Below, in pieces: positions 42,692-53,870 of a DNA stretch of 64,000 nt. Every line of letters begins with the position of its first letter. Position 1 is the stretch's first letter. The stretch lies in assembly GCA_030068145.1 (NCBI GenBank), contig JAPJBO010000029.1, forward strand, positions 310,001 through 374,000, in the 5' to 3' direction. The position numbers and the translations under genes were made by a program. The notes under the pieces are model-generated. The model ran no database searches, had not been told where the DNA came from, and worked only from the letters and a program-made list of their open reading frames with translations. The stretch comes from Diplonema papillatum (taxonomy: Eukaryota > Euglenozoa > Diplonemea > Diplonemida > Diplonemidae).

Positions 42692-42989
42692 CTTCAACGG
42701 ATGCGGAAGAGAGGAGGAGGGGAGAGAGTTTTCCTGCAGTCACCCTTTTTTTTTAGGTTCGAGGTTTCGGGGTTTTGCAGACCGTCGTCAATAGGGTAAG
42801 TGGTCTGCTTCCCTTATGTATGCAGGGAGCAAAAGTGCATGACTTTAAGTGGGGTAAGGTCTCAACTGAGTACAGCCAACTTTGTCATTTTCACCAGTCG
42901 GTTTTGGGTTTCCAACACGCTGCTTTTTGGTCCTGTGTCATGGTGGGCAGTCGCCACCTGAGTCGCAGCTGAGATCATGCGCACGGGGA

Positions 42990-44600
42990 AGTGGCGGGAA
43001 TCACTTGCCGCCAAGCATTGACCAGCACTTCGTCGACCATCTTCAGCTGATCCGTCTTCTCGAGGCGCTTCACCATGTCGCCGCACTTCTTGCACGGCGT
43101 CCCGTCGGCCTTGATCTTCTTCACGAACGTGATCTTTTCGATCCCGCCGAGCCCGCTGACGCTGGCCCACCGGACCGACGCGCCGACCGCGCGGCGCAGG
43201 CTGCTGGTCATGACGAAGCGGTTCATCTTCACCGGATGCGGAAGAGAGGAGGAGGGGAGAGAGTTTTCCTGCAGTCACCCTTTTTTTAGGTTCGAGGTTT
43301 CGGGGTTTTGCAGACGTCGTCAAAAGGGTAAGGTGGTCTGCTTCCCTTATGTATGCAGGGAGCAAAAGTGTATGACTTAAGTGGGGTAAGGTCTCAACTG
43401 AGTACAGCCAACTTTGTCAGTTTCACCAGTCGGCCTTGATCTTCTTCACGAACGTGATCTTTTCGATCCCGCCGAGCCCGCTGACGCTGGCCCACCGGAC
43501 CGACGCGCCGACCGCGCGGCGCAGGCTGCTGGTCATGACGAAGCGGTTCATCTTCACCGGATGCGGAAGAGAGGAGGAGGGGAGAGAGTTTTCCTGCAGT
43601 CACCCTTTTTTTAGGTTCGAGGTTTCGGGGTTTTGCAGACGTCGTCAAAAGGGTAAGGTGGTCTGCTTCCCTTATGTATGCAGGGAGCAAAAGTGTATGA
43701 CTTAAGTGGGGTAAGGTCTCAACTGAGTACAGCCAACTTTGTCAGTTTCACCAGTCGGCCTTGATCTTCTTCACGAACGTGATCTTTTCGATCCCGCCGA
43801 GCCCGCTGACGCTGGCCCACCGGACCGACGCGCCGACCGCGCGGCGCAGGCTGCTGGGCATGACGAAGCGGTTCATCTTCAACGGATGCGGAAGAGAGGA
43901 GGAGGGGAGAGAGGTTTCCTGCAGTCACCCTTTTTTTTTAGGTTCGAGGTTTCGGGGTTTTGCAGACCATCGTCAATATACCGGTATGCATCCCTTATGT
44001 ATGCAGGGAGCAAAAGTGCATGGCTTTAAGTGGGGTAACGTCTCAGCTCAAGCGAAGTACAGCAAACAACCTTGTCACTTTCACCAGTCGGTTTTGGGTT
44101 TCCGACACGCTGCTTTTTGGTCGTGTGTCATGGTGGAGCCTGCTGACGCTGGTCCACCGGACCGACGCGCCGACCGCGCGGCGCAGGCTGCTGGGCATGA
44201 CGAAGCGGTTCATCTTCAACGGATGCGGAAGAGAGAAGAAGGGGAGAGAGTTTTCCTGCAGTCACCCGTTTTTCTAGGTTCGAGGTTTCGGGGTTTTGCA
44301 GACCATCGTCAATATACCGGTATGCATCCCTTATGTATGCAGGGAGCAAAAGTGCATGGCTTTAAGTGGGGTAACGTCTCAGCTCAAGCGAAGTACAGCA
44401 AACAACCTTGTCACTTTCACCAGTCGGTTTTGGGTTTCCGACACGCTGCTTTTTGGTCGTGTGTCATGGTGGAGCCCGCTGACGCTGGCCCACCGGACCG
44501 ACGCGCCGACCGCGCGGCGCAGGCTGCTGGGCATGACGAAGCGGTTCATCTTCAACGGATGCGGAAGAGAGAAGGAGGGGAGAGAGGTTTCCTGCAGTGA
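42990..44600 (-). pseudogene. Five truncated tandem copies of thioredoxin-fold exon 1
   Basis: Start codons at 43226, 43551, 43876, 44213 and 44549. Each repeats the ATG and presequence (SSLRRAVGASVRWASVSGLG). The first copy continues through CKKC to VDEVLVNA, two stop after FVKKIKAD, and two stop after about 24 codons. The shared 5' flank (TTTAGGTTCGAGGTTTCGGG and a CCCTTATGTATGCAGGGAGC motif) is repeated too. No copy keeps the whole exon. They lie up to 1.9 kb upstream of the real start. Confidence 0.85.
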
Positions 44601-44604
44601 CCCT

Positions 44605-44785
44605 TTTTTAGCGTATATTGTGGATTAGAAGGTCGGTATTGTAAAGTCTCCGGTTGACCGCAGAGGCTTGGGTATGGAGTGGGGGTTGAGAAAAGTAAGA
44701 GGGTGCAGCTCGTTTCGGGTGTTGTGTCACTCCGTTGTGAAACCTTGTGAAGTACCCTAACACGTTTAGAGGGGTGTTTGGCATT
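44605..44785 (+). repeat. Dispersed family D copy
   Basis: TAAAGTCTCCGGTTGACCGC, GGTGTTGTGTCACTCCGTTG, AACACGTTTAGAGGGG. A second subtype fragment follows at 44805-44885. Confidence 0.8.
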
Positions 44786-44934
44786 GGGTAGGGTGTTGTT
44801 TTAGCGTCTATTGTGGTTTAGAGGTTCGGTGTTTTAGGTTCGAGGTTTCGGGATTTTACAGTCTTCGGGTGACCATCGTCGGAGGGGTTTAAGGTATCGT
44901 ATACAATGCATTCCGAAGGAATCCGCGCAGAATT

Positions 44935-45135
44935 ATTTTTGTATAAGCACCTGCTTTGTAGGAAATACTTGAGGAGGCTGCCAGTTGCAAAAGATCAAAG
45001 GAGGTAAATGTGCTGTAGCCCACACGAAACACAGGTGAATCTGGGTTCAGTGGCGGGCGTAAGCGTTCAACAAAAGACCCATTTTGTAGTTGTATTGTTT
45101 CTCCCCCTCTAGCCTCCTTCGAAGTAAGCACAAGG
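44935..45135 (+). repeat. Dispersed family A, long copy
   Basis: Two linked parts: GCACCTGCTTTGTAGGAAAT..GAGGAGGCTGCCAGTTGC, and GGCGTAAGCGTTCAACAAAA to CAAGGCAGCCCCTCGAG. The second part includes the GTAAGCGTTCAAC that serves as the donor of the introns in the cyclin exon array. Confidence 0.85.
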
Positions 45136-46586
45136 CAGCCCCTCGAGTATTTTTCTTACTCTGACACCCTTTCACACGGCTTCGCTAGCGCGTGCCGGCT
45201 GATCGACTTCCTCTTGCTTCTGAGGACTGTCCGATCAACGACCAAAACCCCAATGCACGTTACACCATTTTTGCCTTCTTGTTGCATTTCCAGGCAACAT
45301 TGAAGCACATTGCGCACACGTAAAAAGGCGATAAAAATCCTTACTTTGGCTTGATTCTTCTAACAAACGGTCTTTTTTTTTTTTTTTTTTTCACATCTAC
45401 GTACAGTCGTCGTCGAGAATAATGAGTCGCAGCTCTTGACAGTTAGAAAAAGGAAGGCATTCTTATTCTTCGCTTTTTTTCGCACGAAAGAGGGGAGAGA
45501 GGCGGGGGGGTCGGTCCTGCTTTACGGATACGCTAGGCTTTCCGACTCCACGGTCGTGAGCAGCGACGAAAGTCAGGGGGTCTAGTCGAATGTTTCCCGC
45601 AGTGTTTGCATGCTTTTCAAGAAGAGGTTCTAACAACGGGCGTGAGGAGGGGGAGATGAAAGGATGTGTTTGGATGGTACGATTGCAACGGCGCGTCCGG
45701 CAATATGTTTCAATCCTTTGAGGTCATGAGCAAGCGCGGAGCCTGGGTAGACAGAAGACCTATTCGGTTCATCGTTTTCTCCTGATCCAAGCCCCACTCT
45801 TCCGCATGGAACGAACCAGGAAGCGCTTCAGGAAGCACTTGAGTTTTCGTTGACCGCACTACCCTGAGCCCAAATTTTGGACGTGGTTTCAGGTGGCAAA
45901 TTTGGCAAATGATCATGATCAGAAGGTCCTACTTGGGCGGTTCAGTTTCCTCACACATTGCATGTGGCTAAAACAAAAAGGCTCGCCACCGCTATTTTTT
46001 CGTTCCTGCAATGTGTGTGCGTGTCAGGCTGTTGTTTGGTTGGTGCTCGTAACGCGCCACAACCATGACCCCCCGCGCCGCGGACGCAGACGTCTGCGCA
46101 GACGCAGTTGGCTGTCTGCCAGTCAGTTGGATTACGACAATCTTTTCCTTTTAAGCCGTCGTAACTGCTTCAGCACCACGCACGGCAGAAGACACATTTA
46201 CACGTGCGCACGTACACTCCGGTCTTCGAAGCTGTAGTGCTGTCTTCCTTATACCGGAGGTCTGCACGTCCCCGTGGAGGATATCTGTGAACGCTGTGCA
46301 CAATGCCGTCTGCTGCAAACGGAGGGCCAAAGGGACTACCAAAATCCGCAATGATAGGCCAAAAATCCGGGAAAGTCGGCAAACAATGGCCGAGCTTAAC
46401 CAGAAACCGCCGAAAATGGCCAGAAGTCTGGAATACCGGTAAGAATGTGACATGCAGACCAATCCTGCAGACTTCTGCACGTCTGCGGACAACATTGCCC
46501 TAGTCTGAGCAATCAGTCAAAAAGCTCAGAGCGCCGCCCGCCCTATTTGTTGAGGAGGGAAGTCAGAAAGCATGATACACGGTGAA
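45136..46586. other. No gene recognised
   Basis: Contains T(19) at 45373-45391. The segment at 45845-45975 (GTTTTCGTTGACCGCAC, CAAATGATCATGATCAGAAG) recurs at 57380-57510 and, in part and reversed, near 12640-12760. No coding frame with convincing composition. Confidence 0.45.
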
Positions 46587-46726
46587 GTCCAACCTAAAGG
46601 CTGGAGCTAAAGAGTAGGTGTGTCCGAGTCACACCCAAAAAGCGGGTGTGCTGTGACCGAAACGCATGTAGATGCAGACCCACCACCCTACAACGGGTGT
46701 GACAACTCCAGCGTTTGAGGCTGGAC
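46587..46726. mobile_element. GTCCAGCCT hairpin MITE, copy 2
   Basis: Terminal inverted repeats GTCCAACCT..GGCTGGAGC and GCTCCAGC-like to AGGCTGGAC with one mismatch. The inside contains CACACCCAAAAAGCGGGTGTG hairpins as in copy 1. 140 bp. Confidence 0.8.
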
Positions 46727-47492
46727 TCCTGTTGAGGAAAAGGCTCTATTCAAATTGCTGAGAACGGTTCACGCGGCCTGAGAAGAGGAAGAATCTAGGG
46801 CAGTCCACGCGGGCAGCGCTTCTACGTGGGAAGAAGGGAAAGGAAGCAGAAGGCTGAAGATGGGCTGAGGAAGGGAGGTGATCGTGGCGTAGCACCTTTC
46901 ACGACCGAGGGAGCGCTTGTGGCGCCGTTTTGCTCATAGCCGGACATTCAAAAAGCAGTGGGCTTGCTGCTTACAGACGCGCACTATCTCTTAAGGGGAC
47001 CTGCTCGCGACTCATCACTTTTTTAACCCGGCGGAGGTCAACTGACCGGAGTTACCGGAGAGTGTGCTTGCGTTGTGTGGTAACCTGATACGTTCGTGTG
47101 GTAAGCTGATGAGTTTATGTATCGATTGTCAGATGAGCTTGAGGCCCGCATGGGCGCTTGGTTCCGTGTGCGCGCCGCCCGATGCACACGGGGATTCGTT
47201 TGCGACAATAAAACCTGAGGGAAAACAGACTGCGTGTTTATCCCACTTGAGGAAAAAAAGCTGGCGGAGATGAATTAGTATTTTTTTTCGACATGGTCTT
47301 TTTCCGATGCCGCTTTCCCCATATTTTGCTTTGTCGAATTGCGAAGAGGGCAATCTCCAGGGGTGGGTGCCTTCACTGACTCCCGAGGGCTTGCCACTGC
47401 TGAGAGGATAGACGGATTCTATACGTGCTACCGAGGAACAACATCGAGTAGCCGTTGAGACCAATGAATTGCAGCAGGCTCGATTTGTCGAT

Positions 47493-47740
47493 CACTCAGA
47501 AAGTGCCGCTGAACAGCCCCGGAAGAGGCAGGTCATGCACAGACTGGTACCGGCCTGTGGACAACGACCGCAGCACTTTCTTTTCCGTTGCGGTGGGCAT
47601 GTTGCCGTTGACTCTTGACTGCTGGAGGCTGGGCTGCGAAGACGCGACGGACGCCGTGCTGGCAGCCGAAAGCACGGTCGAGAGTTGCTCGACGGAGCAC
47701 TGCCAGCGGGCGGTATCACGCGTCCCTATTGATCCCGCGC
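47493..47740 (-). pseudogene. Partial copy of the RS-rich protein's last exon
   Basis: Repeats about 240 bp of exon 2 (the GRYQSVHDLPLPGLFSGTF end and the Ala/Ser-rich part before it), with substitutions. It lies about 400 bp downstream of the true end. Confidence 0.8.
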
Positions 47741-47889
47741 AACAAGGCCTTACACCAAACTCAAAAGAGAACCGCCAAGAACTTCGCTTCGATTCTTCCT
47801 CCTCGGATTGAGATAATCAACACACAAAAAAGCGTCGGGAGCATCGATCCCGTGCTATCCCATGATTTATTTATCCGCGAGTTGCGCGC

Positions 47890-49583
47890 TCAGAAGGTGC
47901 CGCTGAACAATCCCGGAAGAGGCAGGTCATGCACAGACTGGTACCGGCCTGTGGACAGCGACCGCAGCACCTTCTTGTCCGTGGCGGTGGGCATGTTGCC
48001 GTTGACCCTCGACTGCTGGAGGGGCGCCGGCCTGGGCTGCGAAGACGCGACGGACGCCGTGCTGGCAGCCGAAGGTGCGGTGGAAAGCGGTCCAACGGAG
48101 CACCGCCTGCGAGGGGTGGCAGGGCCAGCGGTGGGAGCGCCAGACAAGACGGAGTAGCCGCTGCTGCCGGACCGGACGCGGGCTGCTATGTTGTGGTGTC
48201 TCGGGTTGAGGCCGATGGTGGAGTATTGGGTAACGGAGCAGGTGTCGAGGGGTTTGGACGGGAAGGCGGCGGCGGCGGAGACGTTCGCGGTACCGTGGAC
48301 GGAGAGGCACCACGTGTTGAGCTTGGACTTCATGTCCTTCAAGTAGTGATCCCTCTCGGGCGAGCAGGAGAGGGACGCCACCGAGTGCGGGATGTGCGGA
48401 ATGGGCGTCGACAGCACCGTGCCGGTGACCGAAGCCGCCGACGAAGGCGGCGGCGGCAGCGCCACGTGCGGCGGCGGCTGGTGGTGGCTCGCCGCCGTCG
48501 TCGACCGCCCGACCGACCGCGCCGTAGTCGACCGGCTGCTGCGGGACCTGCTGTGGCTCCGCGAGCGGCTTCTGCGTTGTGTTGGATACTACGTGAACAT
48601 TCGCTTGAGGTTCCGGGTTTTGAAAGCCTCCGGGTGACACACATACATGGGGGAAATCGTTAGTTTCGTGTTTGGGCAGAATCCTGCCGCGTAATCCAGT
48701 TTAATCGCCGCTTAATCTACTTATCGCCGTGGAATCTACTTATCGCCGCGTGATCGTTTCAGATTAGTGTGAGTTTGGTCAAAGTACACAGCAAGGCAGC
48801 CCTTAAAAAAAACCAGCCACAGTCAACGCCGCGTAATCGTTTCAGGTTAGTGTGAGTTTGATCAGCAAGGCAGCCCTTACGAAAAGCCAGCCACAGTCAA
48901 CGCCGCGTGTTCGTTTCAGGTTAGTGTGAGTTGATCAAAGTACACAGCAAGGCAGCCCTTACAAAAAAACAGCCACAGTCAACGCCGCGGAATCGTTTAA
49001 GCTTGGAATGCATATAATCTGTGGCGATAATCCATCTGCGTAATCGAGCTCGAGGTCGCTTTCAGGAGGGTAGGGCGACAGTTAGAGACCCGCGTTGTGT
49101 ATGTCAGCTGGTGTTTTGTTGCGCTGCGGGCTCCCTTCTCATTTGCGAGTGCGCAGCCCACGGCGGCGGCTCACGCTTGGATGGGAGAAAGCTCGAGCAT
49201 CCATTGAACGAAGGGTGCAAACGCGAATACCTGTTGTGCCTGGCGCTCAAAGAATTGGACCGGGAGCGGGCTCGTTCAGCGGCCCCTGCGATCGGGGTCG
49301 TGACGTGGCGCTGCTCTCTAATTTTGCGGCACTTGGCGTACTCCCCGATCCAGCAGTAGTAGCAACCCTTCGCCCCCGGGACGTCTCCGCCGTGCCCGTG
49401 AAGGACTCCCAGGTCGCCGTCTAGGTACGCCCGCTTCATCTGCTCCCCGCGGCTGCTGCTGCCCCTGTTGACCCTGCCGGCGCAGTCCAGCTTAGCATCG
49501 GCTCCGAACAGCGTCGTTTTTGCGGCGGGCTTGATGCCCGTGCTCAGCGAACGAGGCGGCGGCTTCTTCCGTGTGGTTGCCAT
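47890..49583 (-). CDS. RS-rich protein, two exons, 344 aa, family unknown
   Basis: Exon 1 49583-49231 (117 codons plus AG, donor GTATTC) and exon 2 48571-47890 (one base plus 227 codons including TGA, acceptor ACGCAG). The phases make AG+A an Arg at the join, giving ARHN-R-SRSRSHSRSRSS, a short Arg/Ser repeat region around residues 106-140. Before it is GCYYCWIGEYAKCRKIREQR, with three Cys that might bind metal. After it come Pro/Ala-rich segments, ERDHYLKDMKSKLNTWCLSV, and the tail VLRSLSTGRYQSVHDLPLPG. RS repeats are typical of nuclear splicing-related proteins, but no domain is recognised, so the function is open. The intron contains a 72-86 bp tandem repeat at 48742-48995. Exon 1 has two partial copies upstream and exon 2 one copy downstream. 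Confidence 0.7.
48742..48995. repeat. 72-86 bp tandem repeat in the RS-gene intron
   Basis: Four starts of CGCCGCG..TCGTTT at about 48742, 48828, 48900 and 48980, each followed by CAGGTTAGTGTGAGTT-like sequence, CAGCAAGGCAGCCCTTA and CCAGCCACAGTCAA. Small length differences separate the copies. Confidence 0.85.
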
Positions 49584-51020
49584 TTATCGACTATTCTTCT
49601 TTTCTGGTGTTTCTGTCGCTTCCGCTCCCCCAGCTCCCGTTTGCTCGTTCGTTTCCTTTCCCTCGGTGAATTTTTTCTGGAATGTTTCTTGTGCTAAGCG
49701 GTCGGTCTTGTTGAAGTCTCCGTTTGACTTGAGGGCGAGAGGGGGTAAATTTGTGCAGCTAGATCAGGGTCTGGCTAAGTAGGCGAGTGAGTGTGTTTAG
49801 GGTCGCTTTTGCTTTTTTCTGTTTGCGCAGGCGGTACCAGGTAGGTTAGGTACCAAGGAAAGCCTGTTACACGGGAGCCAAGCTTCACGTGTTCGGCGGT
49901 ACTGCAGAGCCACGGGCCTACGGGTCAAGTGGCTACCGATTTCCCAAACTAAAGCATCAAGGCGTTGCGCACCTTGGGGCTTGGCGCTCGCGCTCGTCGA
50001 GACGGTCAGCCGCAGGGCAGAGCGGACGGGGTTGTAGCACTGTGCTGCCTCCGACTCAAGCTTTGCAAACTGTGTGGTTGACCGTCACGTTCCTGGACCA
50101 GGAGCGGCCTTTTTCTTTTTCTTCTTCTTCTTTCTGTTTGCGCATCCGTGTAACCTTGTGTTTAGTTCCCTCCCCGATCCAGCAGTAGGGGCACCCGGGA
50201 CGTCTCCGCCGTGCCCGTGAAGGACTCCCAGGTCGCCGTCTAGGTACGCCCGCTTCATCTGCTCCCCGCGGGTGCTGCTGCCCCTGTTGACCCTGCCGGC
50301 GCAGTCCAGCTTATCGGCTCCGAACAGCATCGTTTTCGCGGCGGGCTTGATGCCCGTGCTCAGCGAACGAGGCGGCGGCTTCTGCCGTGTGGTTGCCATT
50401 TATCGACTAATCTTCTTTTCTGGTGTTTTTTGTCGCTTCCGCTCCCCCCAGCTCCCGTTTGCTCGTTCGTTTCCTTTCCCTCGGTGGTTTTTTTCTGGAA
50501 CGTTTCTTGTGCTAAGCGGTCGGTCTTGTTGAAGTCTCCGTTTGACTTGAGGGCGAAGGGGGATAAATTTGTGCAGTTAGATCAGGGTCTGGCTAAGTAG
50601 GGGCGAGTGAGTGTGTTTAGGGTCGCTTTTGTTTTTTTCTGTTTGCGCACCAGGGAAAGCCTGCTACACGGGAGCCAAGCTTCACGTGTTCGGCGGTACT
50701 GCAGAGCCACGGGCCTACGGGTCAAGTGGCTACCGATTTCCCAAAGTAAAGCATCAAGGCGTGGCGCACCTTGGGGCTTGGCGCTTGCACTGAACACAAG
50801 CTCGTCGAGACGGTCAGCCACAGGGCAAAGCGGACGGGGTTGTAGCACTGTGCTGCCTCCGACTCAAGCTTTGCAAGCTCACGTTCCTGGACCAGGAACG
50901 GCCTTTTTCTTCTTCTTCTTCTTCTGTTTGCGCATCCGTGTAACCTTTTTTGTGAACAGCGTCGTTTTCGCGGCGGGCTTGATGCCCGTGCTCAGCGAAC
51001 GAGGCGGCGGCTTCTTGCAG
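49370..51020. repeat. 818-bp tandem duplication covering exon 1 of the RS gene
   Basis: The landmark GAAGGACTCCCAGGTCGCCG occurs at about 49400 and 50218. The second unit repeats exon 1 and its upstream flank (GTGTTCGGCGGTACTGCAGA and GGTCAGCC.CAGGGCA segments). A third, short remnant of exon 1 lies at 50957-51019. Confidence 0.85.
50085..50399 (-). pseudogene. Frameshifted copy of RS-gene exon 1
   Basis: Begins with the same MATTR.KPPPRSLSTGIKPA and runs parallel to exon 1 up to HGHGGDVPGA. A deletion then shifts the frame before the CYYC motif. It also lacks the codon pair DA in LFGADAKLD. ATG at 50399. Confidence 0.8.
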
Positions 51021-51556
51021 ACGTCTGCCGACAACGCTATGGTTTGGGTTAGACGCGATGGTTTGGGTTAGAATGCAAAGAATCTGTTGCGATAATCTGC
51101 ATCGCCGGCACCGCGGTTATCTCTGTGCGCGTGACGAATCATGCCTTCGCCTCTTGCGCTCGTCTTGTCAGGCGCGCGGTTGGCGCCTCGCTTCTCCTTC
51201 GATTGCTCGTCCAGGTTCATCGGTTGCGCGCCGACAGTTGCTTCCTTACGGCGCTTGCTAGGGGTGGGTGAGTGTGTTTACCGTGTTTCCGTATGGGGGG
51301 GGGGTCGTTGTTGTTGGTGCTGGTTTTGTGGGATGAAGTAGGGGAAAGTAAATTTCTTTTTGCGGTGGTCTCCGCTGGCCTGGTAGTCCGTGCTACCTCC
51401 TTTCTTTTACACTCGTTCTCTTCTCTACTCACTACTGTACGTACTCTTTCGCTCTTTTTCTCTCTTTGGCTAGCCAAAACAAAAGACTTCTGCGACCGAC
51501 ACCACGAGGGGGGGGGGGGGGTCAGCCGGCTGATGGATGGATGGATGGTTCTTAAC

Positions 51557-51658
51557 AAGATGCCTGGGGGGCTCGCTTTTGACAAATTCAGATTGAGCAT
51601 CGCGCTCAGGCGCGCGTTTGGTGCCTCGCTTCTTCTTCGTTTGCTCGTCCAGGTTCAT
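51557..51658 (-). CDS. Candidate first exon MNLDEQTKKK, with a copy at 51220
   Basis: ATG at 51658 opens 34 codons (MNLDEQTKKKRGTKRAPERD, then AQSEFVKSEPPRHL) ending at a GTTAAG donor in phase 0. A related segment starting at ATG 51220 reads MNLDEQSKEKRGANRAPDK and then diverges. The shared flank GGCGCGCAACCG-ATG shows it is another tandem exon copy. The downstream exons are not identified. The frame is short, so chance is possible. Confidence 0.35.
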
Positions 51659-52039
51659 CGGTTGCGCGCCGACAGTGTTTTCCGTCCGTTGTGACGAACT
51701 CAGAAAACTTGGCCAACGACTCCCGGCATGCATAGCATACTCCCAATGAAAGACGAGGATTCGTGAGTTCGGCAGCACAAGGACAAAGAACGACCGGCCG
51801 TCGAATAAAGTGCCAAAGCGGTTTTCGAAGGCATGAACAGATGAAAAAGGGAAGCTGGTAGCGTTAAGGCGACGTTGCCGGACTGGAAGGTTGGGGAAGG
51901 GCTCCGGTGCAACAATTCAAAGGGAGAGGCGACAAGGTTCCGCAAAAGGTCTGGGACAGACGGGGCTTTGGCCTGACTTGCCCAGCGTTCAGTTCGGAGA
52001 TTTGCGTGGGGGTCTTCAGAAAAACAGCTTGAGACGTTG

Positions 52040-52219
52040 TCACGTGTTTGTCAGCACCGGAGTGGCAACCCCCACGCAAGGCACCTTCGTGCGGCCTGCC
52101 TCGCACAGAAGACGATGGCCAGACGCGGGTATTCGGAACCCTTGGGCCTTCTTTTCCACGGGAATCCCTGTCATCGCTTCTTGCTCCTGCACGGGCGTCA
52201 TCCTTCCCAGAAGCTCCCC
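52040..52219 (-). CDS. Candidate terminal exon, unrecognised
   Basis: After an acceptor-like CCTGCAAG, 59 codons run to a TGA: GELLGRMTPVQEQEAMTGIP, then VEKKAQGFRIPASGHRLLCE and ..VGVATPVLTNT. Length is a multiple of three and the codons look native. No upstream exon is identified, and a longer frame on the same strand overlaps it (51864-52400), which weakens the call. Confidence 0.3.
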   Translation of the reverse strand, partial: GELLGRMTPVQEQEAMTGIPVEKKAQGFRIPASGHRLLCEAGRTKVPCVGVATPVLTNT

Positions 52220-52299
52220 CTTGCAGGTGATGGAATGGGAAGGAACTGCGTAGGTTTGTTTTATTCGAGACTGAAGGTCCTATGAACATGCAACGTGAA

Positions 52300-52500
52300 T
52301 AGCCTCTATTACCGTGGCAGAGTACATCGTCATGACCAGTGGGTGTGGCCTGAACGCAACTTACGGCGCGCTTACTTCTTTTATTTTTGCTGTCGTACAA
52401 ACCACTTTGTAGTTGTGTTGTGTTGTCGAAGTAAGCATAAGGCAGGCCCTCGATATCCAGAGTCCTATCTGTCTCCGTGGCGGCCTACCGGTGCTTCGAG
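52300..52500 (+). repeat. Segment inverted relative to 31564-31785
   Basis: Same content as 31564-31785 in reverse complement: GTCATGACCAGTGGGTGTGG, then TTTGTAGTTGTGTTG and GATATCCAGAGTCCTATCTG. The two copies are 20.7 kb apart. Confidence 0.8.
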
Positions 52501-52578
52501 CCAACCCCACTTTTCTCTACACTCAAAAGTGCATTGTTTTTTTGGAGCTGGGGATGTGCAGAGTTAGCTTTTTTTTCC

Positions 52579-52743
52579 CCTGCCAAAATGCAAAGGGGTG
52601 GCAGAGTGAGCGACATTAGACCCCGGTACGAAACAAACCTCGAAAACAATCTTCGGCCGGAAAAGTGTGATGGGCGGGGTTCGACCCTACCGGCCGAAAG
52701 GCCGACGCCCGCCCACTCTGCCACCCCTATGCATTTTGGCAGG
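52579..52743. mobile_element. Hairpin element with about 34-bp inverted termini
   Basis: Left CCTGCCAAAATGCAAAGGGG TGGCAGAGTGAGCG; right is its near-complement, ending ATGCATTTTGGCAGG. The centre contains GGCCGAAAGGCC. 165 bp, no coding capacity, no clear target duplication. A tRNA-like reading of the right arm is explained by this inverted repeat. Confidence 0.8.
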
Positions 52744-53870
52744 TTATCGGTTATCGGTTATCGGTACGGTGGATAGGCAGGGGAAAGAAAAGCTTGCTCC
52801 GCACTATCATCCAGTCCAAAAAACAATACACTTTTTTTTTATGGACAAAAGCCGGGTTGGCTCGAATAGAGGCTATTCACATTGCATGTTCATAGGATCT
52901 CCAGTCTCGAAAATACTCGACGTAGCTGCTTCGACTCCGAATGAAAGGGGGGAAAGATAGAGGTAAGGGGCAAATACAATACAAACACAATCTGATTTGT
53001 TCTTCGCTTACACCACCGTGTGTTGTTTTCTCACTCAGGACTTTGACCTGTTGTGCTTGTGTGATTTGTCGTGTAGGGGTAGACCCGCATGACCTCACGT
53101 CCGTTCAACACGTGGTTCGGTAGTTACAGCACTTGGGATCCCTTCTGTTCTTTGTCGGGCAGCATCGTCGAGCATTTCCTTTCAAGCTGGCGCTTATGTA
53201 AAAAAATGTAGCCCCCACCCCGTATTAGGTTATCGGTTATCGGTACGGTGGATAGGCAGGGGAAAGAAAAGCTTGCTCCGCACTATTATCCAGTCCAAAA
53301 ACAATACACTTTTTTTTTTATGGACAAAAGCCGGGTTGGCTCGAATAGAGGCTATTCACATTGCATGTTCATAGGATCTCCAGTCTCGAAAATACTCGAC
53401 GTAGCTGCTTCGACTCCGAATGAAAGGGGGGAAAGATAGAGGTAAGGGGCAAATACAATACAAACACAATCTGATTTGTTCTTCGCTTACACCACCGTGT
53501 GTTGTTTTCTCACTCAGGACTTTGACCTGTTGTGCTTGTGTGATTTGTCGTGTAGGGGTAGACCCGCATGACCTCACGTCCGTTCAACACGTGGTTCGGT
53601 AGTTACAGCACTTGGGATCCCTTCTGTTCTTTGTCGGGCAGCATCGTCGAGCATTTCCTTTCAAGCTGGCGCTTATGTAAAAAAAATGTAGCCTCCACCC
53701 CGTATTAGGTTATCGGTTATCGGTACGGTGGATAGGCAGGGGAAAGAAAAGCTTGCTCCGCACTATTATCCAGTCCAAAAACAATACACTTTTTTTTTTA
53801 TGGACAAAAGCCGGGTTGGCTCGAATAGAGGCTATTCACATTGCATGTTCATAGGACCTCCAGTCTCGAA
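52740..53870. repeat. 479-bp tandem repeat, about 2.3 copies
   Basis: GGTTATCGGTTATCGGTACG marks unit starts at about 52743, 53227 and 53707. Each unit carries a Q-like T-run, a TGGACAAAAGCCGGGTTGGC stretch and a complete family C copy. Units are nearly identical. A short motif GCAGCC.CACCCCGTATT links them and recurs at 53875 and 54055. Confidence 0.9.

Noticed and set aside
52660..52742. Possible tRNA (GGTTCGACC-like T-arm and GTGGCAGAGTGG-like start on the minus strand)
   Set aside because: The pieces belong to the arms of an inverted-repeat element. There is no anticodon arm of the right size and no acceptor-stem pairing at tRNA distance.
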